64,000 nucleotides of DNA from Pseudorhizobium banfieldiae (GTDB lineage: Bacteria; Pseudomonadota; Alphaproteobacteria; Rhizobiales; Rhizobiaceae), in assembly GCF_000967425.1 (NCBI RefSeq), contig NZ_FO082820.1, positions 124,001-188,000 of the forward strand, in the 5' to 3' direction. The position numbers and the translations under genes are program-made. How positions within the stretch are numbered: the first letter of the stretch is position 1; every line of letters begins with the position of its first letter. Under the pieces are notes generated by a model that saw only the letters and a list, made by a program, of their open reading frames with translations, ran no database searches and was not told where the DNA came from. This document shows, piece by piece, positions 50,656-60,259 of this stretch.

Positions 50656-52718
50656 GCGGGACTGTCCATCTGGAACGGGATGACGACATTGCCGTCCTCA
50701 TCATCGACAATCCGCCGGTGAATGCCGGTTCGTCGGATGTCCGCAAGGCGCTGCTGGCCCGGATTGCCGAGGCGGAAGCCGATACGACCCTTGTCGGTGT
50801 CGTCCTTATCGGAGCGGGGAAGAGCTTCATCGCCGGCTCCGACCTGCGCGAGTTCAACCTGCCGCTCGAGCCGCCGCAACTGCCTCAGGTCATCGAAGCG
50901 ATCGAAGGGTCCTCCAAACCCTATGTCGCGGCATTGCATGGTGCCGCGCTCGGCGGTGGCTATGAACTCGCTCTTGGCTGCGATGCCCGCATCGCCGCGC
51001 CGGAAACGGTCGTCGGCCTTCCGGAGTGTACGCTTGGAATCATTCCGGGCGCCGGAGGCACGCAGAAGCTCCCCCGGCTTGTCGGCAAGGCCAAGGCCAT
51101 CAGCCTGATCTGCACCGGCGCCAGGGTGTCTTCTCCGGAAGCGTTGCTGCTAGGAATGATCGATGCCGTCGCGGACCTTGACCTGTGCGAAGAGGCGGTG
51201 GCGCTTGCCCGCAGCCTTGCGGGCCGAAAGCAGCGGGTGATCGAGCTGCCCGTACCGGAAGAAAAGCCGGAGGATATCGAAGCTGCCACTTCCAAGGCCT
51301 TGGCAGCCGGGCGCAACCGGTCGCACATACAGGCAGCTATACGTCATGTGATGGCAGCCGGTACGGTCGGTGCTCGCGAGGGCCTGGCGGCAGAGCGCGC
51401 GGAGTTCCAGCAACTGCGTGTCGCGTCCGAGGCGAAGGCTTTGCGGCACATCTTCTTCGCCGAACGTGAGGCAACGCGTGGAAACCTGCCAGCGGGCGTG
51501 AAAGGCCGACGCTTCGAAAGCTTCGGGATCGTCGGTGCCGGAACGATGGGCGCCGATATCGCGACAGCGACGCTGCAGCGCGGCTTTCCCACCGTCCTCG
51601 TCGACAGCAATAAGGAGGCTCTGGCCCGTGCGAAGGCGCGGATCACCGCTGCCATCGACAAGGGCGTCACCTCCGGCAAGCTCTCCGCCGACGCCGGCGA
51701 CAGGGCAAAGGCCAACCTTGTGCTTGCCTCGGAACTGCAGTCGCTGGAAGACTGTGACGTGCTGATCGAGGCCGTCTTCGAGGATCTGGAGACCAAGAGA
51801 AGCGTCTTTGCAAAACTCGATACCATCGCCAGACCCTGCGCGCTCCTGGCGACGAATACATCCTATCTCGACATCGACGGTATCGCTGCCGCCACCACGC
51901 GTCCGAAGGATGTGATCGGCCTGCATTTCTTCAGCCCGGCCCATATCATGAAGCTCCTGGAGGTTGTTGCGGGAGCGGAGAGTTCCCATGAGGCGGTCGC
52001 CACCGGCCTCGCCATCGCGAAGTCGCTCGGCAAGCAGGCTGTCCAGGCCTCGAACGGCTTCGGCTTCATCGGCAACCGCATCTATGCCGCCTACCGCGCG
52101 GCCTGCGAATTCATGCTGGAGGATGGAGCGCTCCCGCATGAGGTTGATGAAGCCCTGAAGGATTTCGGATTTGCCATGGGACCGTTCGCGGTCGCCGACA
52201 TGTCGGGACTCGACATTGCCTGGCGGATGCGCCAGCAGCAGGCTGCCACACGCGACCCGGCCGCGCGCTACGTGGCAATTCCGGACCGGCTGTGCGAGAT
52301 GGAGCGCCTCGGACGCAAGACAGGTGCGGGTTATTACGACTACGACGATAAGGGCCGTCCGCAGCGGTCCGCGGTGGTGGAAGATGTCATCGTCATGGCT
52401 TCGGACGCAAAGGGCATCGCACGCCGTTCGCTCGATGCCCGCGAGATCCAGCGCCGCGCCATGGCCGCTATCGTCAACGAGGCGGGACTGGTGCTGGAAG
52501 AGGAGATTGCGGCGAGGGCGAGCGACATCGATGTCGTCCTCGTGAATGGCTACGGCTTTCCGCGCTGGCTTGGCGGCCCGCTTTACTGGGCCGCACAGCA
52601 GGACCTGGAGGAACTCGCGTCAGACTGCGCAGCATCGGCCGCGGCGGCCGGGCCTTCCAAGAGGCGGGCGGATCTGGATGCCTTGTTCGGCTCCGGTCTT
52701 CCAAACAGCACCGCCTAG
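50652..52718 (+). CDS. FadB-like enoyl-CoA hydratase/3-hydroxyacyl-CoA dehydrogenase
   Basis: 688 residues. N-terminal crotonase domain (about 1-190) with oxyanion-hole motif AALHGAALGGGYELALGCDA and catalytic glutamate in GLPECTLGIIPGAGGTQKL. Dehydrogenase domain (about 295-580) with NAD motif FGIVGAGTMGADIA, catalytic histidine in IGLHFFSPAHIMKLLEVV and NGFGFIGNRIYAAYR. Catalyses hydration then oxidation in beta-oxidation. No thiolase gene is adjacent, so the pathway may end differently or use a distant enzyme. Confidence 0.93.
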   Translation: MSGTVHLERDDDIAVLIIDNPPVNAGSSDVRKALLARIAEAEADTTLVGVVLIGAGKSFIAGSDLREFNLPLEPPQLPQVIEAIEGSSKPYVAALHGAALGGGYELALGCDARIAAPETVVGLPECTLGIIPGAGGTQKLPRLVGKAKAISLICTGARVSSPEALLLGMIDAVADLDLCEEAVALARSLAGRKQRVIELPVPEEKPEDIEAATSKALAAGRNRSHIQAAIRHVMAAGTVGAREGLAAERAEFQQLRVASEAKALRHIFFAEREATRGNLPAGVKGRRFESFGIVGAGTMGADIATATLQRGFPTVLVDSNKEALARAKARITAAIDKGVTSGKLSADAGDRAKANLVLASELQSLEDCDVLIEAVFEDLETKRSVFAKLDTIARPCALLATNTSYLDIDGIAAATTRPKDVIGLHFFSPAHIMKLLEVVAGAESSHEAVATGLAIAKSLGKQAVQASNGFGFIGNRIYAAYRAACEFMLEDGALPHEVDEALKDFGFAMGPFAVADMSGLDIAWRMRQQQAATRDPAARYVAIPDRLCEMERLGRKTGAGYYDYDDKGRPQRSAVVEDVIVMASDAKGIARRSLDAREIQRRAMAAIVNEAGLVLEEEIAARASDIDVVLVNGYGFPRWLGGPLYWAAQQDLEELASDCAASAAAAGPSKRRADLDALFGSGLPNSTA

Positions 52719-52874
52719 GTCGTCCTTCGGGCTGCGATGAGCAGTCATGCCAAACCCATCGTCGGGACGGTAGGTCAATTAGTCAGTTGTCCTGCCGGCC
52801 TCCAGCAAACAGATTGCCGCGACAGTTGCGGGGAGGCGCTACACCGCTCCTCCTCCTGAAGTGGGGAGAACCGA

Positions 52875-54965
52875 ATGTCCGACAATGCCATCGATCGCGC
52901 CAGCGCGTTGCGCGCTCTCTTTCGTCCGTCCAGCGTTGCCGTGGTTGGTGCATCGGCCGACCCGACCAAGACGGGCGGGCGACCGGTCAACTACCTGATC
53001 AAGCATGGCTTCGAGGGGAGCATCTACCCGATCAATCCGAAGGTGGAGGAGATTTCCGGCCTCAAATGCTACGCCTCGGTGGCGGATCTTCCGGAGGCAC
53101 CCGACGCGGCGATCGTGCTGCTCGGCGCCGAACGGGCGCATGTCGCCGTGCGGCAGCTCGCCGAGCGGGGCACAAAGCTCGCGATCGTGCTCGCCAGCGG
53201 GTTCAGCGAAGCGGGCGAGGCTGGAAGGGCACGCCAGGAGGAACTGCTTCGTGCTGCCGGGACGATGCGCATTCTCGGGCCGAACACGATCGGCGCCATG
53301 GACCTTGCCCGAAACATCGTGCTTTCCGCCAGTGGCGCGCTCGAGGTCAGCGACCTGCCGGTCGGTGGCATCTCCGTCGCTTCCCAGAGCGGCGGCATCC
53401 TTGGGGCTCTGCTCTCCCGCGGGGCTGCCCGCGGAATAGGCTTCAGCAAGCTGGCGACGACCGGAAACGAGGTCGACGTCGATCTCGCCGATCTCATCGA
53501 TTACTACGCCGATGACGACGATACCCAGGTCATCGTTGGCTATATCGAGGGTATCCGTTCCGTCGAGAAGTTCAGGCTTGCGGCCGAGAAGGCACGCCGT
53601 GCGGGCAAGCCCGTGGTCGTGTTCAAGGTGGGTCGATCGGATTCGGGCGCACGCGCCGCCGTGTCCCATACCGGCGCCATGGCGGGCGAAGATCGAGTTT
53701 ACGATATGCTGTTCAGGCAGTGCGGCATCATTCGTGCCGACAGGTTCGCAGACCTTCTCGATGTGCCGGCCATGCTGGCAACGGGACGCAAGATGAAGGG
53801 TCGCCGGGTGGCCGTCCTGACCTCGACGGGCGGGGCGGGGAGCCTGGTTGCCGATAGCTGTGGGATCGGCGGACTGGATGTGCCGCTTCTGGATGATGCA
53901 ACGGCCAATGGTCTTGCTGCAATCTTGCAGGCGCCGGAACCGATGACGGCAAACCCGGTCGACGTGACGCTCGCGGGTGTGAAGCCGGACGTGATGACGG
54001 CATCAACCGAGATGCTCCTGAACTCGCAGAGCGTGGACGGCGTGGTGGTGATTGTCGGTTCATCCGCGCTCGCCCAGCCCGAAATTGCGGTTGGTGCCAT
54101 CAAGAACGGTGCAGCACGAAGCACAAAGCCGCTCATCGCCTATGTGAGCCCCTATGCGCCCCACATCGTCAAGGAGCTAAACAGGCAGGGCATTCCCGCC
54201 TATACGGATCCGGAGACCTGCGCCGTGGCCTTGCGTGCGGCCTTGCCTGTTTCTGCCGTTGAGTCAGCGCTTCGAATATCCGATGTCCCGGGTGCTCCGG
54301 ACTGGCTGACACCCGGCACGCTCAACGAGGCCAGGTCGCGCGCGCTCTTCGACCACTACGGCCTGTCGGGTACCGACCAGCGCATCGTCCAGACCGCCTC
54401 GGAAGCCACGGCTGCCGCAACGGAACTCGGTGGGCGGGTCGTGCTGAAGGTCCTTTCGTCGCAGATCGCTCACAAGTCGGATGTGGGGGGCGTGAAGGTC
54501 GGCCTGGACGATACCACGATCGGGCCTGCGGTGGAGCAGATGACGCGCCATTTGGCAGACCAGAAACTTCCCAAGCCTGAGGGGTTCCTCGTGCAGAAGA
54601 TGCTGTCCGGAGGCGTCGAGGTTATCCTCGGCCTGCGACGAGACCCTCAGCTCGGTCCCCTTATCCTGCTCGGGGCAGGCGGTGTGTTTGCGGAGCTCGC
54701 GGATGATTCTGCGATCCGACTCCTGCCGATTGCGGAGACAGATGCCCGCGATATGGTCTCGGACCTTCGCCTCTCACGCATCCTGAATGGCTATCGCGGC
54801 GGCAAGGAGTATGATGTGGAGGCCCTCGTGGCGGCAATAATGGCGCTCGCCCGCATGGGAGAAAGCCTCGGTGAACGGTTGCTCGAGGCGGAAATCAATC
54901 CGCTGTTCGTAATGCCCAAGGGGGAGGGCGTTGCCGCGGCAGACGCACTCGTGGTCCTGGGATAG
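52875..54965 (+). CDS. NDP-forming acyl-CoA synthetase, second copy
   Basis: 696 residues with the same domain order as the product at 48583 (CoA-binding, ligase-like, ATP-grasp), phospho-histidine H265 in AVSHTGAMAGED, and HKSDVGGVKVGL plus RDPQLGPLILLGAGG in the ATP-grasp part. The N-terminus reads ALFRPSSVAVVGASADPTKTGGRP. It is 157 bp after the FadB-like gene with GGGGAGAA before its ATG. It could act on another acid or intermediate of the same pathway. Confidence 0.88.
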   Translation: MSDNAIDRASALRALFRPSSVAVVGASADPTKTGGRPVNYLIKHGFEGSIYPINPKVEEISGLKCYASVADLPEAPDAAIVLLGAERAHVAVRQLAERGTKLAIVLASGFSEAGEAGRARQEELLRAAGTMRILGPNTIGAMDLARNIVLSASGALEVSDLPVGGISVASQSGGILGALLSRGAARGIGFSKLATTGNEVDVDLADLIDYYADDDDTQVIVGYIEGIRSVEKFRLAAEKARRAGKPVVVFKVGRSDSGARAAVSHTGAMAGEDRVYDMLFRQCGIIRADRFADLLDVPAMLATGRKMKGRRVAVLTSTGGAGSLVADSCGIGGLDVPLLDDATANGLAAILQAPEPMTANPVDVTLAGVKPDVMTASTEMLLNSQSVDGVVVIVGSSALAQPEIAVGAIKNGAARSTKPLIAYVSPYAPHIVKELNRQGIPAYTDPETCAVALRAALPVSAVESALRISDVPGAPDWLTPGTLNEARSRALFDHYGLSGTDQRIVQTASEATAAATELGGRVVLKVLSSQIAHKSDVGGVKVGLDDTTIGPAVEQMTRHLADQKLPKPEGFLVQKMLSGGVEVILGLRRDPQLGPLILLGAGGVFAELADDSAIRLLPIAETDARDMVSDLRLSRILNGYRGGKEYDVEALVAAIMALARMGESLGERLLEAEINPLFVMPKGEGVAAADALVVLG

Positions 54966-55032
54966 ACGGGGATGGATTGCGGCGGGAACCGAGGCACGAA
55001 TTGCCCGTCCCGCCGTCCAAGCTGACTTCCTG

Positions 55033-55458
55033 TCAGGTAGTCCTGCGCGCGAGACGCCAGACACCTTGCGCCTGTACGATCGGCTGATCCTCGCAAAGGA
55101 CCGTGCCCTCGATGAACGACATCCGGGGGGTCAGCTTGACGATCCGTGGGGATATGGTCGCAAACTTGCCGAGGGGAAGCGGAGCGACGAACTGGTGGCT
55201 GAGAGAAACGGTCGCTGCCTTGTCAGATCCGCTTGCCAAGCGTGAATGAAGGCCGAAAGCGCGGTCGACAAAGGACATGATCATCCCTCCGTGAACGACG
55301 CCATTGCGGTTGGCATGCATCTCGCGGGTAATAAACCCGTAGTGTTCGCCCCTCTGATCGGTCAACCGCCAGTAGCCGCCGATGTGGCCAATGAATCCGT
55401 CGGCCGGATCGAAGACCCAGCCATTGCGCGTGAGAAAATCTTCCATGGTGAAGTTCAT
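55033..55458 (-). CDS. PaaI-family hotdog thioesterase
   Basis: About 141 residues, single hotdog fold with the characteristic ANRNGVVHGGMIMSFVDRAFG (the NGxxHGG-x-D motif), which in the family hydrolyses acyl-CoA or aryl-CoA esters. Lies convergent to the second acyl-CoA synthetase gene, 67 bp apart, and may release stalled CoA esters of the same pathway. Start uncertain; MNFTMEDF chosen. Confidence 0.82.
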   Translation of the reverse strand: MNFTMEDFLTRNGWVFDPADGFIGHIGGYWRLTDQRGEHYGFITREMHANRNGVVHGGMIMSFVDRAFGLHSRLASGSDKAATVSLSHQFVAPLPLGKFATISPRIVKLTPRMSFIEGTVLCEDQPIVQAQGVWRLARRTT

Positions 55459-55610
55459 CGCGCAACCGAAGGGCCTTGGCAATCGTCGCAGCCGGGCATC
55501 CCACTCTGACCTTTTGTTATGGATGCATGCTTTATTGAAGGTTGATGTCCGGGAAGTTTGTCTGGAGTATCGGTGACGCTAACGCGCATGGACTTAAGGG
55601 AGGAGAATGC

Positions 55611-56060
55611 ATGCCTAGTATCGACTACCGCGATGCGGTAGGAGGCGCATTGCTCGTGGCGCTGGGAGCCACCTTCACAGCCTATTCCTGGATGCACTAT
55701 CCTCTCGGCACCGTCACGCGCATGGGCGCAGGCATGGTTCCTTTCAGCCTTGGCGTGATCCTTGCCGTCTTCGGCGGAATGATCGTGTTCGCCAGCCTGT
55801 CACGTGAAGGAACGTTCCCGCAGATAAGAGTGGCTACACCGCTGGTGGTCCTCGGCAGCGTCGTTCTCTTCGCCGTCGTCATCAAGCCGTTCGGCCTTCT
55901 GTCTGCTGCATTCCTGGCGACATTCGTGGCCGCTTTTGCCGACCTGTCGTTCCGTCCTCTTCGCAATGCCGCGCTCGCGGCCGGCCTTAGCGCCGTCGCC
56001 TATCTGATCTTCTCGCTCGGGCTGCAGCTGCCCCTTCCTCTCTTTGCGTGGCCCTTCTGA
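55611..56060 (+). CDS. tctB: tripartite tricarboxylate transporter small subunit TctB
   Basis: 149 residues, four predicted membrane segments, TctB-type. The start MPSIDYRDAVGGALLVALGA has GGGAGGAG upstream. Its stop overlaps the start of tctA (TGATG), indicating translational coupling. With TctA and TctC it imports a carboxylic acid by sodium or proton symport. Confidence 0.9.
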   Translation: MPSIDYRDAVGGALLVALGATFTAYSWMHYPLGTVTRMGAGMVPFSLGVILAVFGGMIVFASLSREGTFPQIRVATPLVVLGSVVLFAVVIKPFGLLSAAFLATFVAAFADLSFRPLRNAALAAGLSAVAYLIFSLGLQLPLPLFAWPF

Positions 56061-57580
56061 TGAATATGTTCTCCAACATCGCGCTCGGCCTTGAAACGGC
56101 GCTGACCCCGGTCAACATCCTCTACTGTTTCATCGGCGTTTTCCTCGGGACGTTCATCGGCGTATTGCCGGGGATCGGTGCGCTTGCAGCTATCTCGATG
56201 CTGTTTCCGATCACCTATCATCTGGAACCGACCACGGCCCTTATCATGCTGGCGGGGATCTATTACGGCACCGCCTATGGCGGCAGCACGGCGTCGATCC
56301 TGCTCAACATTCCCGGAACGTCCTCCAGCGTTGTGACCTGCCTGGACGGATATCCGATGGCACAGCAGGGTCGTGCCGGCGTTGCTCTGGCAATGACGGC
56401 TCTCGGCTCGTTCTTCGGTGGCGTCTTCGGCATCCTGGTCCTCAGCCTGTTTTCCCCGCTGATCTCCGGTTATGCGCTGTCCTTCGGTCCGGCGGAATAT
56501 TTCACGCTGATGGTCCTGGGGCTGATCGCCGCTTCTGCAATAACCGAGGGCTCGGCCGCCAAGGGGCTTGCCATGGTCGTCCTCGGCATTCTTCTGGCGA
56601 CGGTAGGCATGGATCCACAGAGCGGGACGCCACGCTTTACGTTCGGCACGCTCGACCTGATGGACGGCCTCGGCTTGAGCGCACTTGCCATGGGATTGTT
56701 CGGCATCTCCGAGGTTATCTCGTCGATCCGCACCAAGAATGACGAGGCAGCCCCCGCAAGCGCCCGCTCCGTCACCATGCGATCGTTGATCCCGAACAGG
56801 GACGACATTCGTCGGAGCTGGATGCCGATGCTGCGCAGTTCCACGATCGGTTCCTTCTTTGGTGCGCTGCCCGGTACGGGCCCATCGATCGCCTCTTTCG
56901 TCTCCTATGCGGTGGAGAAGCGGGTTTCCAAGACGCCCGAGCGCTTCGGCAAGGGAGCAGTCGAGGGGGTCGTCGCACCGGAAACCGCAAACAACGCAGC
57001 CGATCAGACGGCATTCATCCCGACGCTGTCCTTGGGCATTCCCGGCAGCGCCACGATGGCCCTGATGATCGGCGCGATGATGGTTCACGGCATCCATCCC
57101 GGCCCGAAGATGATGACCGACCAGCCCACGCTGTTCTGGGGCCTGGTGATGAGTTTCTGGGTCGGCAACGTCCTGCTCATCATCCTGAACCTGCCCCTGA
57201 TCGGTCTTTGGGTTCGGCTTCTGACGGTGCCTTACCACCTGCTCTTCCCGGCCATCGTGATGTTCATCGCGATCGGAGCCTACTCCGTCCGCTACAGCGC
57301 ATTCGACGTGCTGACCGTCGCGGGTTTCGGAGCGCTTGGTTACGTGATGCGCATCTTCGCCTTTCCGGCGGCGCCACTCTTGCTGGGCTTCGTTCTCGGG
57401 CCGTTGATCGAGCAGCATTTCCGGCGAGCCATGGTTCTGGCGCGGGGGGACCTGATGGCGATCGTGGAGCGTCCGATCAGCGGTGTCTTCGTCGTCATCA
57501 GCGTCCTTCTCCTGGGGTGGAGCCTTTGGTCCACGTTCCGCGAGGCGGGAAAGAGAAAGCTGCTGGAAAGCGAAAACTGA
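56060..57580 (+). CDS. tctA: tripartite tricarboxylate transporter large subunit TctA
   Basis: 506 residues with about 11-12 membrane segments and the TctA hallmarks: GTFIGVLPGIGALAAISMLFP, YYGTAYGGSTASILLNIPGT, FGALPGTGPSIASFVSYAVE and GVVAPETANNAADQTAFIPTL. Start at the ATG overlapping the tctB stop; a GTG 12 bases upstream is an alternative. Confidence 0.93.
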   Translation: MNMFSNIALGLETALTPVNILYCFIGVFLGTFIGVLPGIGALAAISMLFPITYHLEPTTALIMLAGIYYGTAYGGSTASILLNIPGTSSSVVTCLDGYPMAQQGRAGVALAMTALGSFFGGVFGILVLSLFSPLISGYALSFGPAEYFTLMVLGLIAASAITEGSAAKGLAMVVLGILLATVGMDPQSGTPRFTFGTLDLMDGLGLSALAMGLFGISEVISSIRTKNDEAAPASARSVTMRSLIPNRDDIRRSWMPMLRSSTIGSFFGALPGTGPSIASFVSYAVEKRVSKTPERFGKGAVEGVVAPETANNAADQTAFIPTLSLGIPGSATMALMIGAMMVHGIHPGPKMMTDQPTLFWGLVMSFWVGNVLLIILNLPLIGLWVRLLTVPYHLLFPAIVMFIAIGAYSVRYSAFDVLTVAGFGALGYVMRIFAFPAAPLLLGFVLGPLIEQHFRRAMVLARGDLMAIVERPISGVFVVISVLLLGWSLWSTFREAGKRKLLESEN

Positions 57581-57656
57581 GTTTCACCGGGAGCGGCGTT
57601 AGGTGCCACCGCTGACGGGTCATCAATCAAGAGCACTGAAAGACGGAGGAGAAACC

Positions 57657-58610
57657 ATGAAGATCTTTGCAGCAGCCGCTCTGGCATTCGCCGCAGCGAC
57701 GGGAACTGTCGTCGCGCAGGACTTCCCGAACAAGCCGGTCACCATCATCATTCCCTATAGCGGCGGCGGCTCGACCGACCTCATGGCCCGCTCGCTCGCA
57801 ACCGAGCTTCAGGAGATGTGGGGGCAGCCGGTCGTCGTGGAAAACCGCGCCGGTGCGGGCTCGATGATCGGCACGGCCTATCTGTCCCAGCAGCAGCCGG
57901 ACGGTTACACACTCCTCGTGAACACGGCCGCGCATTCGACGGCGCCTGCCGTTCAAAAGGATCTGCCGTTCGATCCCAGGAACGACATCACCCCGATCGG
58001 CATGGTGGCGACCAGCCCCTATGTGGCGGTCAGCGGCGCTAACGTGAAGTCGGAGGGCTTCGACCAATTCGTGGCAGAGGCCAAGGAGCGGCCGATGTTC
58101 TTCGCAACCGCCGGCGTCGGCAGCTCCAGCCATTTCTCTGCCGAACTGCTGATCCAGCAGGCCGGTATCCCGGCTGACGTCGTCCACTATTCCGGCGGCG
58201 GCGAAGCCCAGGTCAACCTGATGGGCGGACATGCCGACGTCTACATCAGCACGACCGCGTCGGTCATGCCCTATGTCAACAACGGTCAGGTGAAGGCTCT
58301 GGTCGTGCTGGCACCGGAGCGTTTCGAACTTCTGCCGGACGTTCAGTCCAGCGGGGAGAATGGTGTCAAGGGCATCGAGATCGACGGCTGGCTTGGGCTG
58401 TTCGGCCCCGGCGGCATGGATCCTGCCCTGGTCGAGAAGCTCAACGCAGACATGAACAAGGCCATCTCCACCGATCGTTTCAAGAAGGTCCTGGAAGAGA
58501 ACTTTGTCGTGGCCGGCAAGACGACCGCAGCCGAGTTCAAAGAACAGGTGGAGAAGGAGATGGATCTCTGGGCGGGCCTTGCCAAGGAGCGGAATATCGT
58601 CGCCCAGTAA
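57657..58610 (+). CDS. tctC: tripartite tricarboxylate transporter substrate-binding protein TctC
   Basis: 317 residues, signal peptide ending near GTVVAQDF, then the TctC/BugD family start FPNKPVTIIIPYSGGGSTDLMAR, and GQPVVVENRAGAGSMIGT. GGAGGAG precedes the ATG. Binds the carboxylic acid in the periplasm. The substrate is unknown; the surrounding PrpF, CoA ligase and beta-oxidation genes suggest a di- or tricarboxylate or similar acid. Confidence 0.92.
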   Translation: MKIFAAAALAFAAATGTVVAQDFPNKPVTIIIPYSGGGSTDLMARSLATELQEMWGQPVVVENRAGAGSMIGTAYLSQQQPDGYTLLVNTAAHSTAPAVQKDLPFDPRNDITPIGMVATSPYVAVSGANVKSEGFDQFVAEAKERPMFFATAGVGSSSHFSAELLIQQAGIPADVVHYSGGGEAQVNLMGGHADVYISTTASVMPYVNNGQVKALVVLAPERFELLPDVQSSGENGVKGIEIDGWLGLFGPGGMDPALVEKLNADMNKAISTDRFKKVLEENFVVAGKTTAAEFKEQVEKEMDLWAGLAKERNIVAQ

Positions 58611-58617
58611 CGGTCTA

Positions 58618-58641
58618 ATGATCCGGCTCCGGCCGGATCAT
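58618..58641 (+). terminator. hairpin after tctC
   Basis: ATGATCCGGC (58618-58627) pairs perfectly with GCCGGATCAT (58632-58641) with a TCCG loop. Only a short CTTCC follows, so termination is probably aided by the second hairpin at 58668. Confidence 0.6.
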
Positions 58642-58667
58642 CTTCCGCGACATGGTGAGTGAGGTCG

Positions 58668-58702
58668 GATGCCGGCACCTTCGGGCGCCGGCATCTTTGT
58701 TA
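58668..58702 (+). terminator. second hairpin terminator between convergent tctC and the 58700 gene
   Basis: GATGCCGGC (58668-58676) pairs with GCCGGCATC (58687-58695), then TTTGTT. Together with the hairpin at 58618 it separates the tct operon from the convergent minus-strand operon. Confidence 0.7.
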
Positions 58703-59251
58703 TCGCGTGGTGAGTTCGTAGGTTTCCCCGTCCGGGAGGGACACGTCAAACGCATTGAGGGTCATGGATATCAGGGTGTAGTAGCCGCACAGGCCGACCA
58801 GATCGACCAGCCGTTCGGCGCCCAGCACGTCCGTCCCCTTCGCGTAGAGCTCGTCGGGGATCCTGCGCTCCCGGGAAAGTGCAAAGACCACATCGTGCAC
58901 GACCGCTTCCTCGCGATCTGCGAAGGAGGGCCGCTCACCCGCCTTCAGTGCCTCCACGATCTCTGGAGCAAGCCCTGCCTTGAGCGCGATGGGCTTGTGC
59001 GCCCACCATTCAAATTCCGCCTGCCACACGCACGCCATACACAGGATGGCGAGTTCCGACAGCTTGGGGTCGAGGGACGAACCGTAGCGGCAATAGGCGC
59101 CAAGCGCCTGTGCGGCTTCTGCCAGTTCAGGCCGATGCAGCCAGATGGCGAGCGGACCGCGAACCCGGCCACGTGGACCGGAGGCGATGATGTCGTGGAC
59201 ACGCTTCTGCTCTGCAGTGAGATGGTTCGGGTCGGGTGGCCCAAGGCGCAT
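58700..59251 (-). CDS. carboxymuconolactone decarboxylase family protein
   Basis: 183 residues, all-helical CMD/AhpD-like domain. The region LAILCMACVWQAEFEWWAHKPIALKAGL carries the family's C-x-x-[CQ]...H type pattern, but only one cysteine is in the position of the usual pair, so redox activity like AhpD is doubtful. The last gene of a minus-strand operon with a hydroxyacid dehydrogenase, AbrB-type protein and SDR. The role is unknown, possibly decarboxylation of a ring-derived acid. Confidence 0.8.
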   Translation of the reverse strand: MRLGPPDPNHLTAEQKRVHDIIASGPRGRVRGPLAIWLHRPELAEAAQALGAYCRYGSSLDPKLSELAILCMACVWQAEFEWWAHKPIALKAGLAPEIVEALKAGERPSFADREEAVVHDVVFALSRERRIPDELYAKGTDVLGAERLVDLVGLCGYYTLISMTLNAFDVSLPDGETYELTTR

Positions 59252-59260
59252 GCTGACCTC

Positions 59261-60259
59261 CTATTGCTGTTCTGCGAGCCGGATCGGCTGACCGTCCAGC
59301 CAGCTCTCCAGGTTCTCGACGGTCTGGCGATAAAATGCCTCGAAGGTCTCTCGCACCGAATAGCCGAGATGCGGTGTGACCAGAGCATTGGGCAAGGTCC
59401 GAATCGGGTGATCTGCCGGCAGCGGCTCCTGATCGTAGACGTCGATCCCGGCTCCCCTGATCTGTCCGTTGCGGAGAGCGTCCAGGAGAGCCTGCTCGTC
59501 CACCAGCGGACCCCGCGCCGTATTGATCAGGATTGAATCGGGCTTCATCTGCGTCAGGTCCTGCCCGCCAATGATGCCGCGGGTGGTAGGGCCGAGCACG
59601 AGGTGCAGCGATACCACGTCCGCCGTTGCCAGCAGTTCCTGCTTGCCGAGATAGGTGGCGCCTGCTTCGGCGGCCCGCTCCGGTGTCAAGTTCGGGCTCC
59701 ACGCAACCGCCTCCATGCCGAAGGCCTTGGCGATGTGAGCCATTCGGGCCCCAAGCTTGCCGAGACCGACGATGCCGATGGTTTTTCCCCACAGCGCATT
59801 GCCGAGCCGCGTCTGCCATGCACCTTGGCGCATGGCGGCGCTCTCCTCCGGAATGAAACGCATCAGGCCCAGGATCAGGCCCCAGGCGAGCTCCGCCGTT
59901 GCGTAAACGCCGCTTCCGCTCCCGGTAGTGGTCATGACGGCGATACCGAGCTCTCGTGCCCTACCGTGGTCGAGGGTCCTGTTCCGAAGACCAGTCGCTG
60001 CGATTGCCTTGAGGTTCGGCAGTTGAGAAAGCAGTTCTCCAGAAAACGCGGTGCGTTCGCGCAGAAGGCAAATCGCATCATACTCCCGCAGTTGCTCTAT
60101 TCCAGCCTCGCCCTTGCCTATCGGCTCATGAAGGAAATCGACGTCCGCTCTCGCCTCGATCTTTTCCCAGGACGCCAGTTTGTGCGCCACACCCATGTAA
60201 TCGTCGAGAACCGCGATGCGGGGCCGGCGATCGGTCGGTAGCGGACGAAACTCTGTCAT
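59261..60259 (-). CDS. D-isomer-specific 2-hydroxyacid dehydrogenase
   Basis: 332 residues. NAD motif GIVGLGKLGARMAHIAKAFG and catalytic residues: arginine in NTARGPLVDE, glutamate in VYDQEPLP and histidine in VTPHLGYSVRETFEAF. Start MTEFRPLP overlaps the upstream AbrB-type gene's stop as ATGA, so translation is coupled. Reduces a 2-oxo acid or oxidises a D-2-hydroxyacid; substrate unknown. Confidence 0.9.
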   Translation of the reverse strand: MTEFRPLPTDRRPRIAVLDDYMGVAHKLASWEKIEARADVDFLHEPIGKGEAGIEQLREYDAICLLRERTAFSGELLSQLPNLKAIAATGLRNRTLDHGRARELGIAVMTTTGSGSGVYATAELAWGLILGLMRFIPEESAAMRQGAWQTRLGNALWGKTIGIVGLGKLGARMAHIAKAFGMEAVAWSPNLTPERAAEAGATYLGKQELLATADVVSLHLVLGPTTRGIIGGQDLTQMKPDSILINTARGPLVDEQALLDALRNGQIRGAGIDVYDQEPLPADHPIRTLPNALVTPHLGYSVRETFEAFYRQTVENLESWLDGQPIRLAEQQ

